Origin: Paludibacteraceae bacterium
GTDB lineage: Bacteria; Bacteroidota; Bacteroidia; Bacteroidales; Paludibacteraceae
Length of the DNA: 61,484 bases
NCBI GenBank assembly: GCA_017551675.1
Contig: JAFZLC010000035.1
Coordinates: 1-61,484, forward strand
Reading direction: 5' to 3'
A program made the position numbers and the translations under genes. Below are positions 53,638 through 61,484 of this stretch, piece after piece; the first letter of the stretch is position 1, and the number at the start of each line of letters is the position of its first letter. The notes beneath the pieces are model-generated. The model was not told where the DNA came from. It did not search any database and saw nothing but the letters and a program-made list of their open reading frames with translations.

Positions 53638-54714
53638 CTAAAACAAATATAAGTAATCGCAATGGATAATTGGTTTCTTTCCTTTTTTGCCAATCAATTT
53701 CCGAGCATCGTCACTTTTGTATTGTGCTTTACCCACACCGAGTTGATTGTCCTCTTCATCCATTACTTTCACTATATCATCTTTTTCAAAATCTCCATCG
53801 ATTCTTACTACTCCCACGAACAAGACGGATGATGCTGAATCCCCTTCTATTAGGGCTTGCTTGGCACCTTCGTTGATGATGACTTTGCCTCGAGCAAATC
53901 CATCGCTGTGGGCAATCCACTTCTTGATACTGGTGGCAGGTTCTTTGGAAGGTAGGAAACGGGTGCAGACCACATCCTCATTAGAGGTTAAGAGTTTTAA
54001 TAGGATATCGTCTTTTTTCCCGTTGGCAATGATCACTTCTAACCCCTCGTCAGCCACTTTGCTTGCTATGTGAGTTTTGGTTTGCATACCACCTCTTCCA
54101 TAGGATGACTTGGAGGTTTGGATATAGTTGGAAAGATCTCGTTTGCCTGGATATACTTCTCTGATGACGGAAGAACTTGCATCTGACGGATTGCCATTGT
54201 AAATTCCATCGATGTTACTCAGTATGATTAACTTTTCTGCTCCCATCATTGTTGCCACCATGCCTGATAGTTCATCATTGTCGGTGAACATTAGTTCGGT
54301 GACTGAGATGGTGTCATTCTCATTGACGATAGGTACAACTCTATGTTGTAACATCACCTCCATGCAGTTACGCTGATTTAGGTAGTGGGAGCGTGTGCTG
54401 AGACTCTCTTTGGTGGTTAATACTTGACCACAAACCAAACCTTCCTCTTCGAAGAAGGTATGGTAATGGTTGATTAACTTTGCTTGCCCAATGGCAGAGA
54501 ATAGTTGACGAGCAGAAACAGCATCCAACTTGTCGTCAGTGATCAACGAACGACCAGCTGCCACAGCACCTGATGAAACCATGATGATCTCAAATCCTTG
54601 TCTGTGTAAAGTTGATACTTGGGAAACAATCTGCTTGATTCGGGACAAATCTAATCCGCCCTCTTTTGCTGCTAATACGTTACTCCCAATCTTTACTGCA
54701 ATGCGTTTCTTCAT
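53638..54714 (-). CDS. proB: Glutamate 5-kinase with PUA domain
   Basis: This 358-residue kinase carries out the first, feedback-controlled step of proline synthesis. Seen: KIGSNVL at the start, SSGAVAAGR, INENDTIS-like VNENDTISV, FTDNDELSGMVA, and a C-terminal PUA domain (about 275-355: FARGKVIINEGAKQALIEG). It is followed by proA at 25 bases and preceded by an acyl-CoA synthetase gene 9 bases upstream. The PUA domain makes it the long form of the enzyme. Confidence 0.97.
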   Translation of the reverse strand: MKKRIAVKIGSNVLAAKEGGLDLSRIKQIVSQVSTLHRQGFEIIMVSSGAVAAGRSLITDDKLDAVSARQLFSAIGQAKLINHYHTFFEEEGLVCGQVLTTKESLSTRSHYLNQRNCMEVMLQHRVVPIVNENDTISVTELMFTDNDELSGMVATMMGAEKLIILSNIDGIYNGNPSDASSSVIREVYPGKRDLSNYIQTSKSSYGRGGMQTKTHIASKVADEGLEVIIANGKKDDILLKLLTSNEDVVCTRFLPSKEPATSIKKWIAHSDGFARGKVIINEGAKQALIEGDSASSVLFVGVVRIDGDFEKDDIVKVMDEEDNQLGVGKAQYKSDDARKLIGKKGKKPIIHCDYLYLF

Positions 54715-54723
54715 TCTCTATTC

Positions 54724-56373
54724 TTATTTCTTGTTATCTCTCAATTCGGAACGTTTGATTTTACCACTGATGGTCTTAGGCATTTCGTCCACGAACTCTA
54801 TGATACGAGGATATTTGTAAGGCGCTGTCGTTTTCTTAACGTAGTCTTGAATGTCTTTGATTAAGTCGGCATCACCTTTACCTTTATACTCTTTTGTTAA
54901 TACGATGGTTGCTTTTACCACTTGTCCACGAATCTCGTCAGGAACACCTGTGATGGCACATTCCAAAACGGCTGGGTGGGTAAGCAATGCACTTTCCACC
55001 TCGAATGGACCGATACGGTAACCGGAACTCTTGATGACATCATCTGTACGTCCGACAAACCAGAAATATCCATCCTCATCACGCCATGCGATATCTCCTG
55101 TGTGATATACACCGCCAGCGAGACATTCGTCTGTCTTCTCCTGATCGCGATAATATCCTATGAAAAGTCCGACTGGCTTTTCTTTTTCAATACGGAAGAC
55201 AACCTCTCCATGTTCACCATCCTCTACAGAGTGCCCATCTGGAGCAATCAAATCGATGTTGAAGATTGGATTAGGTCTTCCCATTGAACCTGGTTTTGGT
55301 TCCATCCATGGGAATGTAGCAATGGAAACGACGGTTTCTGTTTGACCAAATCCTTCCATCAATTTGATGCCAGTCTCGTTGTAGAAATCTTGATAGATAA
55401 CTGGGTTCAATGGTTCTCCTGCAATGAAGCATTGCTTCAAGGAGGATAGGTCGTAGTTCTTCAGACCCTCTTTCATCATGAAACGGAAGACGGTTGGAGG
55501 TGCACAGAATGAATTGATATGGTATTTCTCTATGATAGCGAGCATATCGGCAGGGTTGAATTTTACGTGGTCGTACACGAAAACGGTTGCACCAGAAATC
55601 CATTGTCCATAAAGTTTACCCCATGCACATTTACCCCATCCTGTATCGGCAACTGTGAGGTGTAGGCAGTTCTCATTCAAGTTGTGCCAATATTTACCCG
55701 TTACGATGTGACCAAGAGGGTAGGTGAATGAGTGAACCACCATCTTAGGGTTGCCAGTTGTTCCTGATGTGAAGTATAGCAACATCATATCATCGTTGTC
55801 GTTACGTGCAGGTGGCACGAAAGCAGGTGCAGAATTTATTCCTTTGTGGAAATCTTCCCATCCCTCTGGAACGATAGGACCAATGGAGATTCTGAATTTT
55901 AATGATGGAGATTCTGCCACAGAATCGTTGACGTGCGTTGTGATGATCTCATCTCCGTAAGCAACGATTGCTTTGATATCTGCCGCATTACAACGATAAA
56001 CAATATCTTTTTTCGTTAAAAGGTGAGTGGCAGGAATGACAACTGCACCAATTTTATGAAGAGCAATGATGGAAAACCAGAATTCATAGCGACGTTTAAG
56101 AATTAACATCACCATATCACCCTTACCAATACCTAGGGATTGAAAATAGGAAGCCGTTTTGTCTGTTTCGCGTTTCATATCAGCAAACGTGAAATCAATG
56201 TGCTCTCCCTTGTCGTTTGTCCAACAAAGCGCCACTTTGTTGGGTTCTTCTTTTGCCCATTCATCCACAACGTCATATCCGAAGTTGAAGTGATCAGGTA
56301 CTACTAGTTTAAAGTTCTCTTTGAAGTCCTCGTAAGAATCGAACTTCACTCTATTGACAAATCGTTCTACCAT
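54724..56373 (-). CDS. AMP-binding acyl-CoA synthetase (acetyl/medium-chain type)
   Basis: This 549-residue enzyme activates a carboxylic acid to its CoA thioester through an acyl-adenylate. Seen: P-loop-like YFTSGTTGNPKMVVHS, the adenine site GFGQTE, TGDIAWRDEDGYFWFVGRTDDVIKSSGYRIGP, and the catalytic lysine in KTISGKIKRSELR. The order and the YRIGPFEVESAL stretch match the medium-chain/aromatic acyl-CoA synthetases of Bacteroidota. It lies 9 bases before proB and 24 after a cupin regulator. Its substrate is not determined. Confidence 0.92.
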   Translation of the reverse strand: MVERFVNRVKFDSYEDFKENFKLVVPDHFNFGYDVVDEWAKEEPNKVALCWTNDKGEHIDFTFADMKRETDKTASYFQSLGIGKGDMVMLILKRRYEFWFSIIALHKIGAVVIPATHLLTKKDIVYRCNAADIKAIVAYGDEIITTHVNDSVAESPSLKFRISIGPIVPEGWEDFHKGINSAPAFVPPARNDNDDMMLLYFTSGTTGNPKMVVHSFTYPLGHIVTGKYWHNLNENCLHLTVADTGWGKCAWGKLYGQWISGATVFVYDHVKFNPADMLAIIEKYHINSFCAPPTVFRFMMKEGLKNYDLSSLKQCFIAGEPLNPVIYQDFYNETGIKLMEGFGQTETVVSIATFPWMEPKPGSMGRPNPIFNIDLIAPDGHSVEDGEHGEVVFRIEKEKPVGLFIGYYRDQEKTDECLAGGVYHTGDIAWRDEDGYFWFVGRTDDVIKSSGYRIGPFEVESALLTHPAVLECAITGVPDEIRGQVVKATIVLTKEYKGKGDADLIKDIQDYVKKTTAPYKYPRIIEFVDEMPKTISGKIKRSELRDNKK

Positions 56374-56397
56374 ATATGTAGCTTTGAAAAAATTCGG

Positions 56398-56949
56398 TTA
56401 TAAAATGATTGCGAGGAATTTGACGGTTTGGTTGTTTAACGCCTTCATTCCGTGAAGCTTATTTGAGTCGAAGTAGATGCTGTCTCCTTCGTTGAGGGTG
56501 AGCTCTTTCCCGTTGATACTGATGAGCATACTGCCTTCCAATACCATGTTGAACTCTTGGCCTGGGTGTGAATTTAGGTGAATAGGTGCATCGTTAGGTT
56601 CTACTGTTACGATGAACGGATCAGCCTTGCGATCGATAAATCCAGCAGCCAAAGATTGGTATTTGTAGGCTTTTGTGCGTTCCATGGCAGTACCTTTTCC
56701 TTTACGTGTGAGGTAATAGGTATTCATGTGTGGGTCTTCTCCAAAAAGAAGAGCAGTCATCTCAATGTTACACTTCTGCGAAATTCGGTGAAGAATGCTG
56801 ACTGGGATGTCTTTCTCTCCACTTTCGTAGGCAGCGTACTCAGAAGGATCAATGGCACAAATCTCTGCCATTTGCTCTACTGTCATCTCAAGATCTTCAC
56901 GCAAACCTTTCATGCGCAAAGCTATTTGTTTGATTTGTTCGTTTACCAT
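56398..56949 (-). CDS. XRE-family regulator with C-terminal cupin domain
   Basis: This 183-residue protein has an N-terminal helix-turn-helix (about 7-62: KGLREDLEMTVEQMAEICAIDPSEYAAYESGEKDIPVSILHRISQ pattern) and a cupin_2 barrel (about 105-183: LNSHPGQEFNMVLEGSMLISINGKEL, YFDSNKLHGMKAL). Regulators of this build sense a small molecule in the cupin. It lies 24 bases before the acyl-CoA synthetase, and the pair is a frequent Bacteroidales arrangement, so it probably controls that gene and perhaps the downstream pro genes. Its effector is unknown. Confidence 0.92.
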   Translation of the reverse strand: MVNEQIKQIALRMKGLREDLEMTVEQMAEICAIDPSEYAAYESGEKDIPVSILHRISQKCNIEMTALLFGEDPHMNTYYLTRKGKGTAMERTKAYKYQSLAAGFIDRKADPFIVTVEPNDAPIHLNSHPGQEFNMVLEGSMLISINGKELTLNEGDSIYFDSNKLHGMKALNNQTVKFLAIIL

Positions 56950-56985
56950 AAAAAATTATATAAGTTAGTGAAGGTTATACGTGAG

Positions 56986-57762
56986 TTAATTATTTGCTTT
57001 AATGCCTTTGATGACGGCGTTAGTGAAGCCGTATTCTTCCATCGCATTAAGCCCCTTGATTGTCCATCCACCAGGTGTGGTGACTTTGTCTATTTCAAAT
57101 TCTGCATTTGTCTTGTTCTTAAGAATTAACTCAGCAGCACCAATCATGGTTTGTGCAATCACTTCTTGTGCGATGTCTGGTCGAATACCCAACTCGACAG
57201 CTCCTTCTGTAGCGGCACGTAAGTAACGTAGTGCGTAAGCAATTCCACATGATGATACATTTGTGAATGCACTCATTTGTTTCTCAGGAATAGTAATAGC
57301 CCGACCTAACTTGTTGAAAAGACCTAATACAAAGGCTTCTTGTTCTGGACTTGCGTTGAGTGAACTAACGAAATTCATTCCAGCAAGAAGTGCTACAGCT
57401 GTGTTTGGCAACACTCTGAACAAAGAATAGTTCTTTCCAATTTTTTCTGCAATGTGACTTAATTCAACTCCAGCAGCAATAGAAATAATCGTCTGATGAG
57501 GGTTAATAGCGGATTTAATACCATCAAGAACAGTGTCTACCAACCATGGTTTAACTGCAATAATAATGTAATCTGCTTTCTTGGCAGCTTCGCAGTTGTT
57601 GGTGGTAATGAAAATGTTCTTGTTAATTTTGGAGATGTTCTTTAGTGTCTCCTCACTGGCATCAGCAACGAAAAGTTCGTCTGCTTTGCATGCCTTGCTA
57701 AGGTATAAGCCTTTTACGATGGCGCCTCCCATATTGCCGGCACCGATGAATGCTATTTTCAT
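56986..57762 (-). CDS. proC: Pyrroline-5-carboxylate reductase
   Basis: This 258-residue NAD(P)H enzyme makes the last step of proline synthesis. Seen: the nucleotide-binding MKIAFIGAGNMGGAIVKG at the N-terminus, AVKPWLVDTVL, VLPNTAVALLAGMNF, and the conserved C-terminal VTTPGGWTIKGLNAME. The start at 57762 is fixed by this motif; a longer frame to 57834 would include 24 unconserved residues and overlap the promoter box. It is followed after 36 bases by the regulator gene, so the cluster proC-xre-acs-proB-proA may be read together. Confidence 0.95.
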   Translation of the reverse strand: MKIAFIGAGNMGGAIVKGLYLSKACKADELFVADASEETLKNISKINKNIFITTNNCEAAKKADYIIIAVKPWLVDTVLDGIKSAINPHQTIISIAAGVELSHIAEKIGKNYSLFRVLPNTAVALLAGMNFVSSLNASPEQEAFVLGLFNKLGRAITIPEKQMSAFTNVSSCGIAYALRYLRAATEGAVELGIRPDIAQEVIAQTMIGAAELILKNKTNAEFEIDKVTTPGGWTIKGLNAMEEYGFTNAVIKGIKANN

Positions 57763-57797
57763 AAGACGAAAATTATTAATACATTTCTTAAATCGTG

Positions 57798-57805
57798 CAA
57801 AGATA
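57798..57805 (-). promoter_or_regulatory. -7 promoter box of proC
   Basis: Read on the minus strand the sequence is TATCTTTG, an exact TAnnTTTG match, 36 bases upstream of the proC ATG at 57762. A TTTG at 57818-57821 is nearer than the usual -33 distance. Confidence 0.7.
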
Positions 57806-57939
57806 GTGATTTTGTGACAAATTCGTATTGTCAAATAAAGTTTTCTTGTGGGTGGGGAAAATGATTTGTTTTAAAATTCTGTCGATAGGTTAAATGTATC
57901 GTTGATGTTTATAGTTTTGCTCTGGTGCAGATAAAGTTT

Positions 57940-57978
57940 GAGGGGGTGTCAAGCTCGGAAAAATCTTGACACCCCCTC
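57940..57978 (-). terminator. Terminator of the large repeat surface protein
   Basis: GAGGGGGTGTCAAG (57940-57953) pairs perfectly with CTTGACACCCCCTC (57965-57978). The 14-base GC-rich stem lies 11 bases past the stop codon on the minus strand; the following tract is only moderately T-rich (AAACTTTATCT). Confidence 0.85.
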
Positions 57979-57988
57979 GTATGAATTA

Positions 57989-60900
57989 TCATTTAATCTT
58001 AATGATTTCGATGGTTCCTGTAACGTAGGTTCCGTTACCCATTCTTACTTGGTGGTAGTAGACTCCTGGATCAGCTATGCCTCCTCGGAAGCTTCCATCC
58101 CATCCATTGTCTCCCTCAAATACCTTTTGTCCATATCGGTCGAAGATTACTACGTGATGATGTTTCATGAACACATCATTCAAGCCATCTTTCGTATGTG
58201 GAGTAAAGGCGGTAGGTATACCATCCAATACCGCAACTCGTGTTAATCCGCTTGGTACAGAAGGACATACACCATCCGTAATGGTTACATAGTAGTAGGA
58301 TGTGTCTATTGGCGAATCGCTAATCTCTGTACTTTCTCCACGATCTACAATAGAAAGCATCTGATCTGGTCTGTCATCCCAATTGTTGAAGACAAACTCT
58401 TCGTGTTCTGTTGCACTGTTGAACTCCTTCATGTCATAGTCTCCAACCACTTTGTACCATGTCAATTGCTTGTAATCATATCTCGTCTCGGCAGACAATG
58501 AGATACTCTCACCCAACCAAATTCTTGCTGGATCGTTAGGATCTGTTTTAATGAAGATCTCCTCTGGTTTGTAACGCTTGTGTACATCGAATAGGATAGA
58601 GTCTCTTGAGAACAAGAGGTTAGCTCGTAATAATTCTAATGCAATAGAATCATTGTCAAGGAACGCAAGTGAATCCTCCGTCGTCATTTGGAATCCTGTA
58701 TTATTGCAGAATGCTAAATGTGTGTTGAGTGATGAGGATGTACCACATTCGTTTTCTGCATATAGAACAGCTGACAGATTATTGTCATTGTATGAAATTA
58801 ATCCTCTTACTGAGTCTTTGAAGTCAAATAATAGATCATCTTTCTTCCAATAAGTTCTCAAACTGTCTGCTCCCATATTGTCAATGCAATTGATGTATGG
58901 GTCTAAGTCAACCTGATTCTTCTCGCAGATGGATACGACCGCAGATTCGAGAGAGATCTTTGGACGCTCTTTTATGTTGACGAAGATAGTAGCTGTATCG
59001 GAACATCCTGACGTTGTATCGGTAACAACCATCGTATAGTAGCCTGACTCACTGCGTTGTGTCAACTTCGTCAATTCAGCTGCAGCTTTGTCCGAACTAC
59101 CGAAGATGGATGCAACATCCTCAAATAGGTGCCAGTAGGTCTTCTCGTTATCACTGAACATCAAGTTCTCAACCTTAGGCTCCTTGCCACGATAGTACTC
59201 GTATGCAAATGTACTATTGATGATTACTTTCTCATGAGTCCAATCGTCGATAATTACGAGACTTCCAGATGCTGATCTGATCTTCTGACTTGCCAATGAA
59301 ATACCTTGATCATCGGTGATACATGAGTCAACATTCGTAGCATACAATTTGGCAATCTCTTTTGCATATTGAACGAATACCTTCTTGCTCAAACTGTCAA
59401 CGTTGCCCGTTACGTCATATACATAAATCATAACATCTGTTGGCTCGCTTACAATAGTTCCTGCTGCTGGTACTTGTACGATTGTCAAGCTCTCAGAACA
59501 GTTATCTGAAGCAAATGCTTTAACCTTTTCTGCGTAACTTGGAATCTTGAATGTACAATGTCCTTCAAGATCAGCTAAATCGTACTCATCCCAATCGCTT
59601 GGAACATCCAACTTAGGACTGATGGTATCTCTGACGAGAATCATCTGACGTTGCTCTCTAGTGTTTCCACAACGGTCTTTTGCAATGTATGTTCTTACAA
59701 TTTCGTAATTGTAATATGCATAGTCCTCAGCATCCAAATTTCTATTGTTAGTCTCCTTAATCTCGATGATTGGAGATGGATCACAATTGTCGGTTGCATT
59801 GATGCTGATAATGTCAAATATAGTATCTGTACAACTTAACACAGTATCTTGCAATGCTCTGTCGAAGATAGGTGCTATTGTATCTCTTACTGATACAGTC
59901 TCTTCGCATGTGATGTCATTGCCACGAAGATCGGTTACGTGATAGATACGAGTTACAGTCATATTGCAACTGTCATTGTTGTGAATGTCTTCAGAACGGA
60001 ATGAGTCTAATATGATCTTTCTTTCGTTTGGTATGTAACCTCCATTGGCTTTGAACTCATCAAATGTCTTGTAAGCTTCTGGTATATCATCGATACATGA
60101 GAATACCTTTCCGTCTAATGTGCCAGGACAAGTGAGTGGCTCTATAGTCCAGCCTTCAACAATCAAGACTTGTGGACATTGACTGCTGTTGCCTGCCTTG
60201 TCTGTGTATGTCCAGTTGATGATTGTCTCACCTAATGGATAGATGCTCTCCATTGGTTGATTGTCTTCTCGTGAACCTTCTGCTACAATTGTACCATCAC
60301 ATTCGTCTTCGTAGGTTGGTGCCTTCAATCCTGCTTCTACAGCCTCTTGATATGTGATAGAATCGAAGTAGGTTGAATTCTCTGTAATCTTAACTCTGAT
60401 TGTATCCAAATCACATATAGGTGTTGGTGCCTTGACATCAACTACGGTTACCTTCTGTACACATGTGTCAGATATGTTACCTGTTGGATCGGTTGCATAC
60501 CACTTAACTTCTGTCGTTCCGATAGGGAAGTTATGTGAAGCGGATCCTTGGTATTCGATAAATTCTTCTCCATCTATGCTGTAGTACAATTTCTCAACGC
60601 CACATTCGTCGATTGCTGTTGGCGTAGATAAGAAGTTAACCGTATCACATGCAACGATAGACATTGTTGTGTCGCTTGCACTTTGAATACTAGGTTTCTC
60701 TGTGTCATTGATTGTGTAGGTGTAGCTCCATGTACTATTTAAACCACAATCAGAATAGTGATATTCGTATGTGACAGTTCCTTGTACATTCTCTTTTCCT
60801 GCTACCCAATTTTCAATCTTGTTTAATGTTGGTATTACATTTTCACCGCAACTATTTATTGCGTTAGGTGCTTCTGGAACGATTGTGTCACCAACACATG

Positions 60901-61484
60901 CGATAGTTGAACTTGTTTCATGTCCAACACTTTGGATAACAGGGTTCTCTTTAACAATGTGACATGTATATACCCAGTCGTGAGAGTGGTTAGCACAGTC
61001 AGTGTAGGTATAGGTGTATGTTACATCACCTTCACATTCTGGAGCTTCACTGATTACAGGACCACTAACCGTTGCGACACCGCAAACTGCATTGACAGTT
61101 GGAACAATAGGCTCCTTGATGTCAGCCACGCAATTGACAGTTGTATCCGCATTAGCAGGGATCGAATCACTGAAGTCTGGAACTACTACATGGTAAGTGT
61201 ATACCCAGTCGTGAGAGTGGTTAGCACAATCCGTGTAAGTATATGTGTAAGTAACATCACCTTCGCAAGCAGGAGAATCACTAACAACTGGACCGTTAAC
61301 CTCAGCCACACCGCAAACTGCATTAACTACAGGAGCTGTAGGAATTGTAATGTCAGCCACACAATTAACAGTTGTATCCGCATTAGCAGGGATAGAATCG
61401 TTAAAGTCAGGTACCACTACATGGTAAGTGTATACCCAGTCATGTGAGTGACCTGCACAATCCGTGTATGTGTAAGTGTAAGTA
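57989..61484 (-). CDS. Giant T9SS type-B surface protein with tandem repeats (partial, N-terminus outside window)
   Basis: The frame is open through the right edge, so at least 1165 residues of the C-terminal part are present and the start is outside. Layout from the edge inward: near-identical 77-residue repeats (about 61484-60950; VPDFxDSIPANADTTVNC, CEGDVTYTYTYTDCANHSHDW), then HYR/Ig-like modules with paired Cys (VACDTVNFLSTPTAIDECG, DTIAPIF), a PKD/Ig-like stretch, and a type-B T9SS sorting domain in the last 85 residues (AFTPHTKDGLNDVFM, VVIFDRYGQKVFEGDNGWDGSF, PGVYYHQVRMGNG, ending EIIKIK). This is a surface adhesin-type client, like gliding-type proteins. Its PorP/SprF partner is not adjacent in the window. 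Confidence 0.9.
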   Translation of the reverse strand, partial: TYTYTYTDCAGHSHDWVYTYHVVVPDFNDSIPANADTTVNCVADITIPTAPVVNAVCGVAEVNGPVVSDSPACEGDVTYTYTYTDCANHSHDWVYTYHVVVPDFSDSIPANADTTVNCVADIKEPIVPTVNAVCGVATVSGPVISEAPECEGDVTYTYTYTDCANHSHDWVYTCHIVKENPVIQSVGHETSSTIACVGDTIVPEAPNAINSCGENVIPTLNKIENWVAGKENVQGTVTYEYHYSDCGLNSTWSYTYTINDTEKPSIQSASDTTMSIVACDTVNFLSTPTAIDECGVEKLYYSIDGEEFIEYQGSASHNFPIGTTEVKWYATDPTGNISDTCVQKVTVVDVKAPTPICDLDTIRVKITENSTYFDSITYQEAVEAGLKAPTYEDECDGTIVAEGSREDNQPMESIYPLGETIINWTYTDKAGNSSQCPQVLIVEGWTIEPLTCPGTLDGKVFSCIDDIPEAYKTFDEFKANGGYIPNERKIILDSFRSEDIHNNDSCNMTVTRIYHVTDLRGNDITCEETVSVRDTIAPIFDRALQDTVLSCTDTIFDIISINATDNCDPSPIIEIKETNNRNLDAEDYAYYNYEIVRTYIAKDRCGNTREQRQMILVRDTISPKLDVPSDWDEYDLADLEGHCTFKIPSYAEKVKAFASDNCSESLTIVQVPAAGTIVSEPTDVMIYVYDVTGNVDSLSKKVFVQYAKEIAKLYATNVDSCITDDQGISLASQKIRSASGSLVIIDDWTHEKVIINSTFAYEYYRGKEPKVENLMFSDNEKTYWHLFEDVASIFGSSDKAAAELTKLTQRSESGYYTMVVTDTTSGCSDTATIFVNIKERPKISLESAVVSICEKNQVDLDPYINCIDNMGADSLRTYWKKDDLLFDFKDSVRGLISYNDNNLSAVLYAENECGTSSSLNTHLAFCNNTGFQMTTEDSLAFLDNDSIALELLRANLLFSRDSILFDVHKRYKPEEIFIKTDPNDPARIWLGESISLSAETRYDYKQLTWYKVVGDYDMKEFNSATEHEEFVFNNWDDRPDQMLSIVDRGESTEISDSPIDTSYYYVTITDGVCPSVPSGLTRVAVLDGIPTAFTPHTKDGLNDVFMKHHHVVIFDRYGQKVFEGDNGWDGSFRGGIADPGVYYHQVRMGNGTYVTGTIEIIKIK
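60950..61484 (-). repeat. 231-base tandem coding repeats in the surface protein
   Basis: At least two full copies and part of a third of a 231-base unit (77 residues) occur with very few differences, e.g. the segment reading TTAGCACA...GTATACCCAGTC near 60975, 61205 and 61435. High identity at DNA level points to recent expansion or gene conversion; copy number outside the window is unknown. Confidence 0.85.

Noticed and set aside
60920-61447. 175-residue plus-strand frame
   Set aside because: It is antisense to the repeat-bearing surface protein, and its own repeats mirror the coding repeats.
60950-61484. CRISPR-like array
   Set aside because: The repeats are 231 bases, in frame and coding, without unique spacers.
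1-61484. tRNA or rRNA genes
   Set aside because: No cloverleaf or rRNA-like sequence was recognised by eye; a covariance-model search would be needed to exclude them fully.

Overview
The window comes from a Bacteroidota genome, most likely order Bacteroidales. The sequence signs are type IX secretion (T9SS) sorting domains on three large surface proteins, PorP/SprF and OmpA-PD40 partners, promoters with the Bacteroidetes -7 box TAnnTTTG (TATCTTTG at 8220, 16232 and 20092), a secreted CE1-GH43 xylan-degrading enzyme, and a fused 2-hydroxyacyl-CoA dehydratase activase typical of anaerobes. The genus cannot be fixed from sequence alone. No tRNA, rRNA, CRISPR array or intact insertion sequence was seen.

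Layout. (1) 1-4003: an ORF6N-domain gene cut by the window edge, then a minus-strand operon with two D12-class adenine methyltransferases and an AlwI/BstNBI-like endonuclease, i.e. a restriction-modification system for an asymmetric site. (2) 4004-4672: non-coding, with nested inverted repeats and REP-like hairpins. (3) 4673-7735: a secreted esterase/GH43 enzyme. (4) 8282-13562: an operon of a T9SS type-B surface protein, an OmpA/PD40 protein and a PorP/SprF protein. (5) 13942-15587: an ABC permease/ATPase pair. (6) 16295-25456: bifunctional ThrA, an ApgM-family enzyme probably serving as homoserine kinase, a 1433-residue double-BadF activase, and a bile-acid:sodium-symporter-family membrane protein.

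(7) 26009-47419 is the main accessory region: a complete contractile injection system of the extracellular (eCIS; Afp/PVC-like) lineage, preceded by about 520 bases of very AT-rich DNA. In order it encodes a DUF4255 tail terminator, an unknown protein, one sheath, two tube proteins, a 58-residue DUF5908 protein not previously boxed as a gene, a LysM hub, a VgrG-like spike, a PAAR tip, gp25, a large J/gp6-like baseplate protein, a fibre-like protein, a second baseplate wedge protein, a tape-measure protein, an AAA+ ATPase, a signal-peptide-bearing protein with three C-terminal membrane helices, and two DUF4157 (eCIS core) cargo proteins with unrelated C-terminal ends. The first cargo carries an apparent clan-CD cysteine-peptidase (caspase/C80-like) His/Cys signature. 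The second is split by a -1 frameshift exactly at an A AAA AAG heptamer, where its paralogue has one more A. A convergent 1259-residue protein of unknown function without a signal peptide (47931-51710) adjoins the cluster and may belong to it.

(8) 51940-57762: a small GlsB/YeaQ-type membrane protein, then a minus-strand cluster proC - XRE/cupin regulator - acyl-CoA synthetase - proB - proA (proline biosynthesis). (9) 57989-61484: the 3' part of a very large T9SS type-B surface protein with near-identical 77-residue tandem repeats, cut by the window end.

How the parts fit: the house-keeping blocks (threonine and proline synthesis) flank accessory modules for defence (R-M), surface display and polysaccharide use (T9SS clients), and contractile injection. 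The most unusual content is in the injection-system cargo and envelope genes at 43502-47419 and the adjoining 47931-51710 gene.
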